A DNA stretch of 5,446 bases, taken from contig SKWB01000061.1 in the NCBI GenBank assembly GCA_007129135.1, positions 1 to 5,446 on the forward strand, written 5' to 3'. Below, piece after piece: positions 5,291-5,446 of the stretch; positions within the stretch are counted from its first letter, which is position 1; the number at the start of each line of letters is the position of its first letter. This DNA is from Halococcaceae archaeon (GTDB lineage: Archaea; Halobacteriota; Halobacteria; Halobacteriales; Halalkalicoccaceae). Below the pieces are notes generated by a model, which had not been told where the DNA came from, searched no databases, and saw only the letters and a list, made by a program, of their open reading frames with translations. Made by a program: the position numbers and the translations under genes.

Positions 5291-5434
5291 ACTTATATAA
5301 CAATGAAAGAAGAAACCAACCCAATAGCGGATTACCTCAACGACCATCCCCGAATGATTGGCGCCCTCTTCACGCTGTCGCTGCTTCTTTCGCAAGCAGG
5401 AAGTGCTGTAGCGGGCGCCGGTGTGACCATCGAT
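5177..5434 (+). repeat. Tandem coding repeat: two 90-base units 168 bases apart
   Basis: Unit 1 (5177-5266) and unit 2 (5345-5434) match at 74 of 90 bases without gaps, each coding the block from HPRMIG to GVTID. Of the 16 differences, 12 are silent and 4 change residues, leaving 27 of 30 residues the same. The upstream 5' halves of the genes and the 3' tails differ. This is an old duplication kept under protein-level selection. Confidence 0.85.
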
Positions 5435-5437
5435 TAG
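5303..5437 (+). CDS. Small signal-peptide-like protein, copy 2 (44 residues)
   Basis: The frame reads MKEETNPIADYLND, then HPRMIGALFTLSLLL, then SQAGSAVAGAGVTID and a TAG stop. It matches copy 1 at 27 of 30 residues in the shared block but lacks the CFAGFSC extension. If cut after the AxA site (SAVA, residue 37), only GAGVTID (7 residues) would remain. There is no Shine-Dalgarno site before its ATG. A TATA-like TTATATAA (5293-5300) lies only a few bases upstream, too close to drive a transcript that includes this ATG. It is therefore most likely made from the copy 1 mRNA by re-initiation across the 12-base gap. Only 9 bases follow its stop before the window ends, so further copies cannot be excluded. 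The gene is too short for routine gene finding and may be missing from annotations. Confidence 0.75.
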   Translation: MKEETNPIADYLNDHPRMIGALFTLSLLLSQAGSAVAGAGVTID

Positions 5438-5446
5438 GTGGAACCA

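Noticed and set aside
5030..5395. Minus-strand open frame of 121 codons
   Set aside because: It runs antisense through both tandem peptide genes and the AT-rich promoter. The two peptide genes explain the sequence and show silent-site divergence in their own frame.

Overview
The window looks like chromosomal DNA of a halophilic archaeon (class Halobacteria). It is GC-rich, its soluble proteins are strongly acidic, and several genes have a TATA-like element about 26-28 bases upstream of the start codon with little or no leader, as is usual in haloarchaea. The protein families are also ones I associate with haloarchaea. No tRNA, rRNA, CRISPR array or complete insertion sequence is visible.

Left part (1-928), minus strand. 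A near-perfect inverted repeat of about 123 bp lies just downstream of a four-helix membrane protein gene of unknown function. Upstream of that is a small winged-helix-like haloarchaeal protein (DUF7123-type).

Centre (1009-3672), minus strand. One large gene encodes a Dna2-type enzyme: an OB-like N-terminus, a Cas4/RecB-type nuclease with four cysteines placed to bind an Fe-S cluster, and a C-terminal SF1B helicase with all core motifs. It most likely acts in replication or repair end-processing. Its probable start is a leaderless GTG, with a divergent gene starting about 60 bp away.

Right-centre (3734-4888), plus strand. A conserved acidic haloarchaeal protein of unknown function is followed by a SnoaL/NTF2-like protein with its own likely leaderless promoter. 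A small two-helix membrane protein gene follows one base after the SnoaL-like gene and is probably translationally coupled to it.

Right end (4889-5446). A gene-free stretch turns AT-rich from about 5010. It carries an inverted repeat, a 14-bp dyad and a good BRE/TATA element, and leads into two tandem genes for tiny proteins of 52 and 44 residues. These two share a 30-residue block (27 identical) that looks like a secretion signal with an AxA site, followed by a very short tail. One tail carries an added C-x5-C. Between the copies, 12 nucleotide differences are synonymous and 4 change residues, so the peptides are real and under selection. The second copy ends 9 bases before the window edge, so more copies may follow. 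This tandem peptide locus and the left-end palindrome are the parts most worth a second look.
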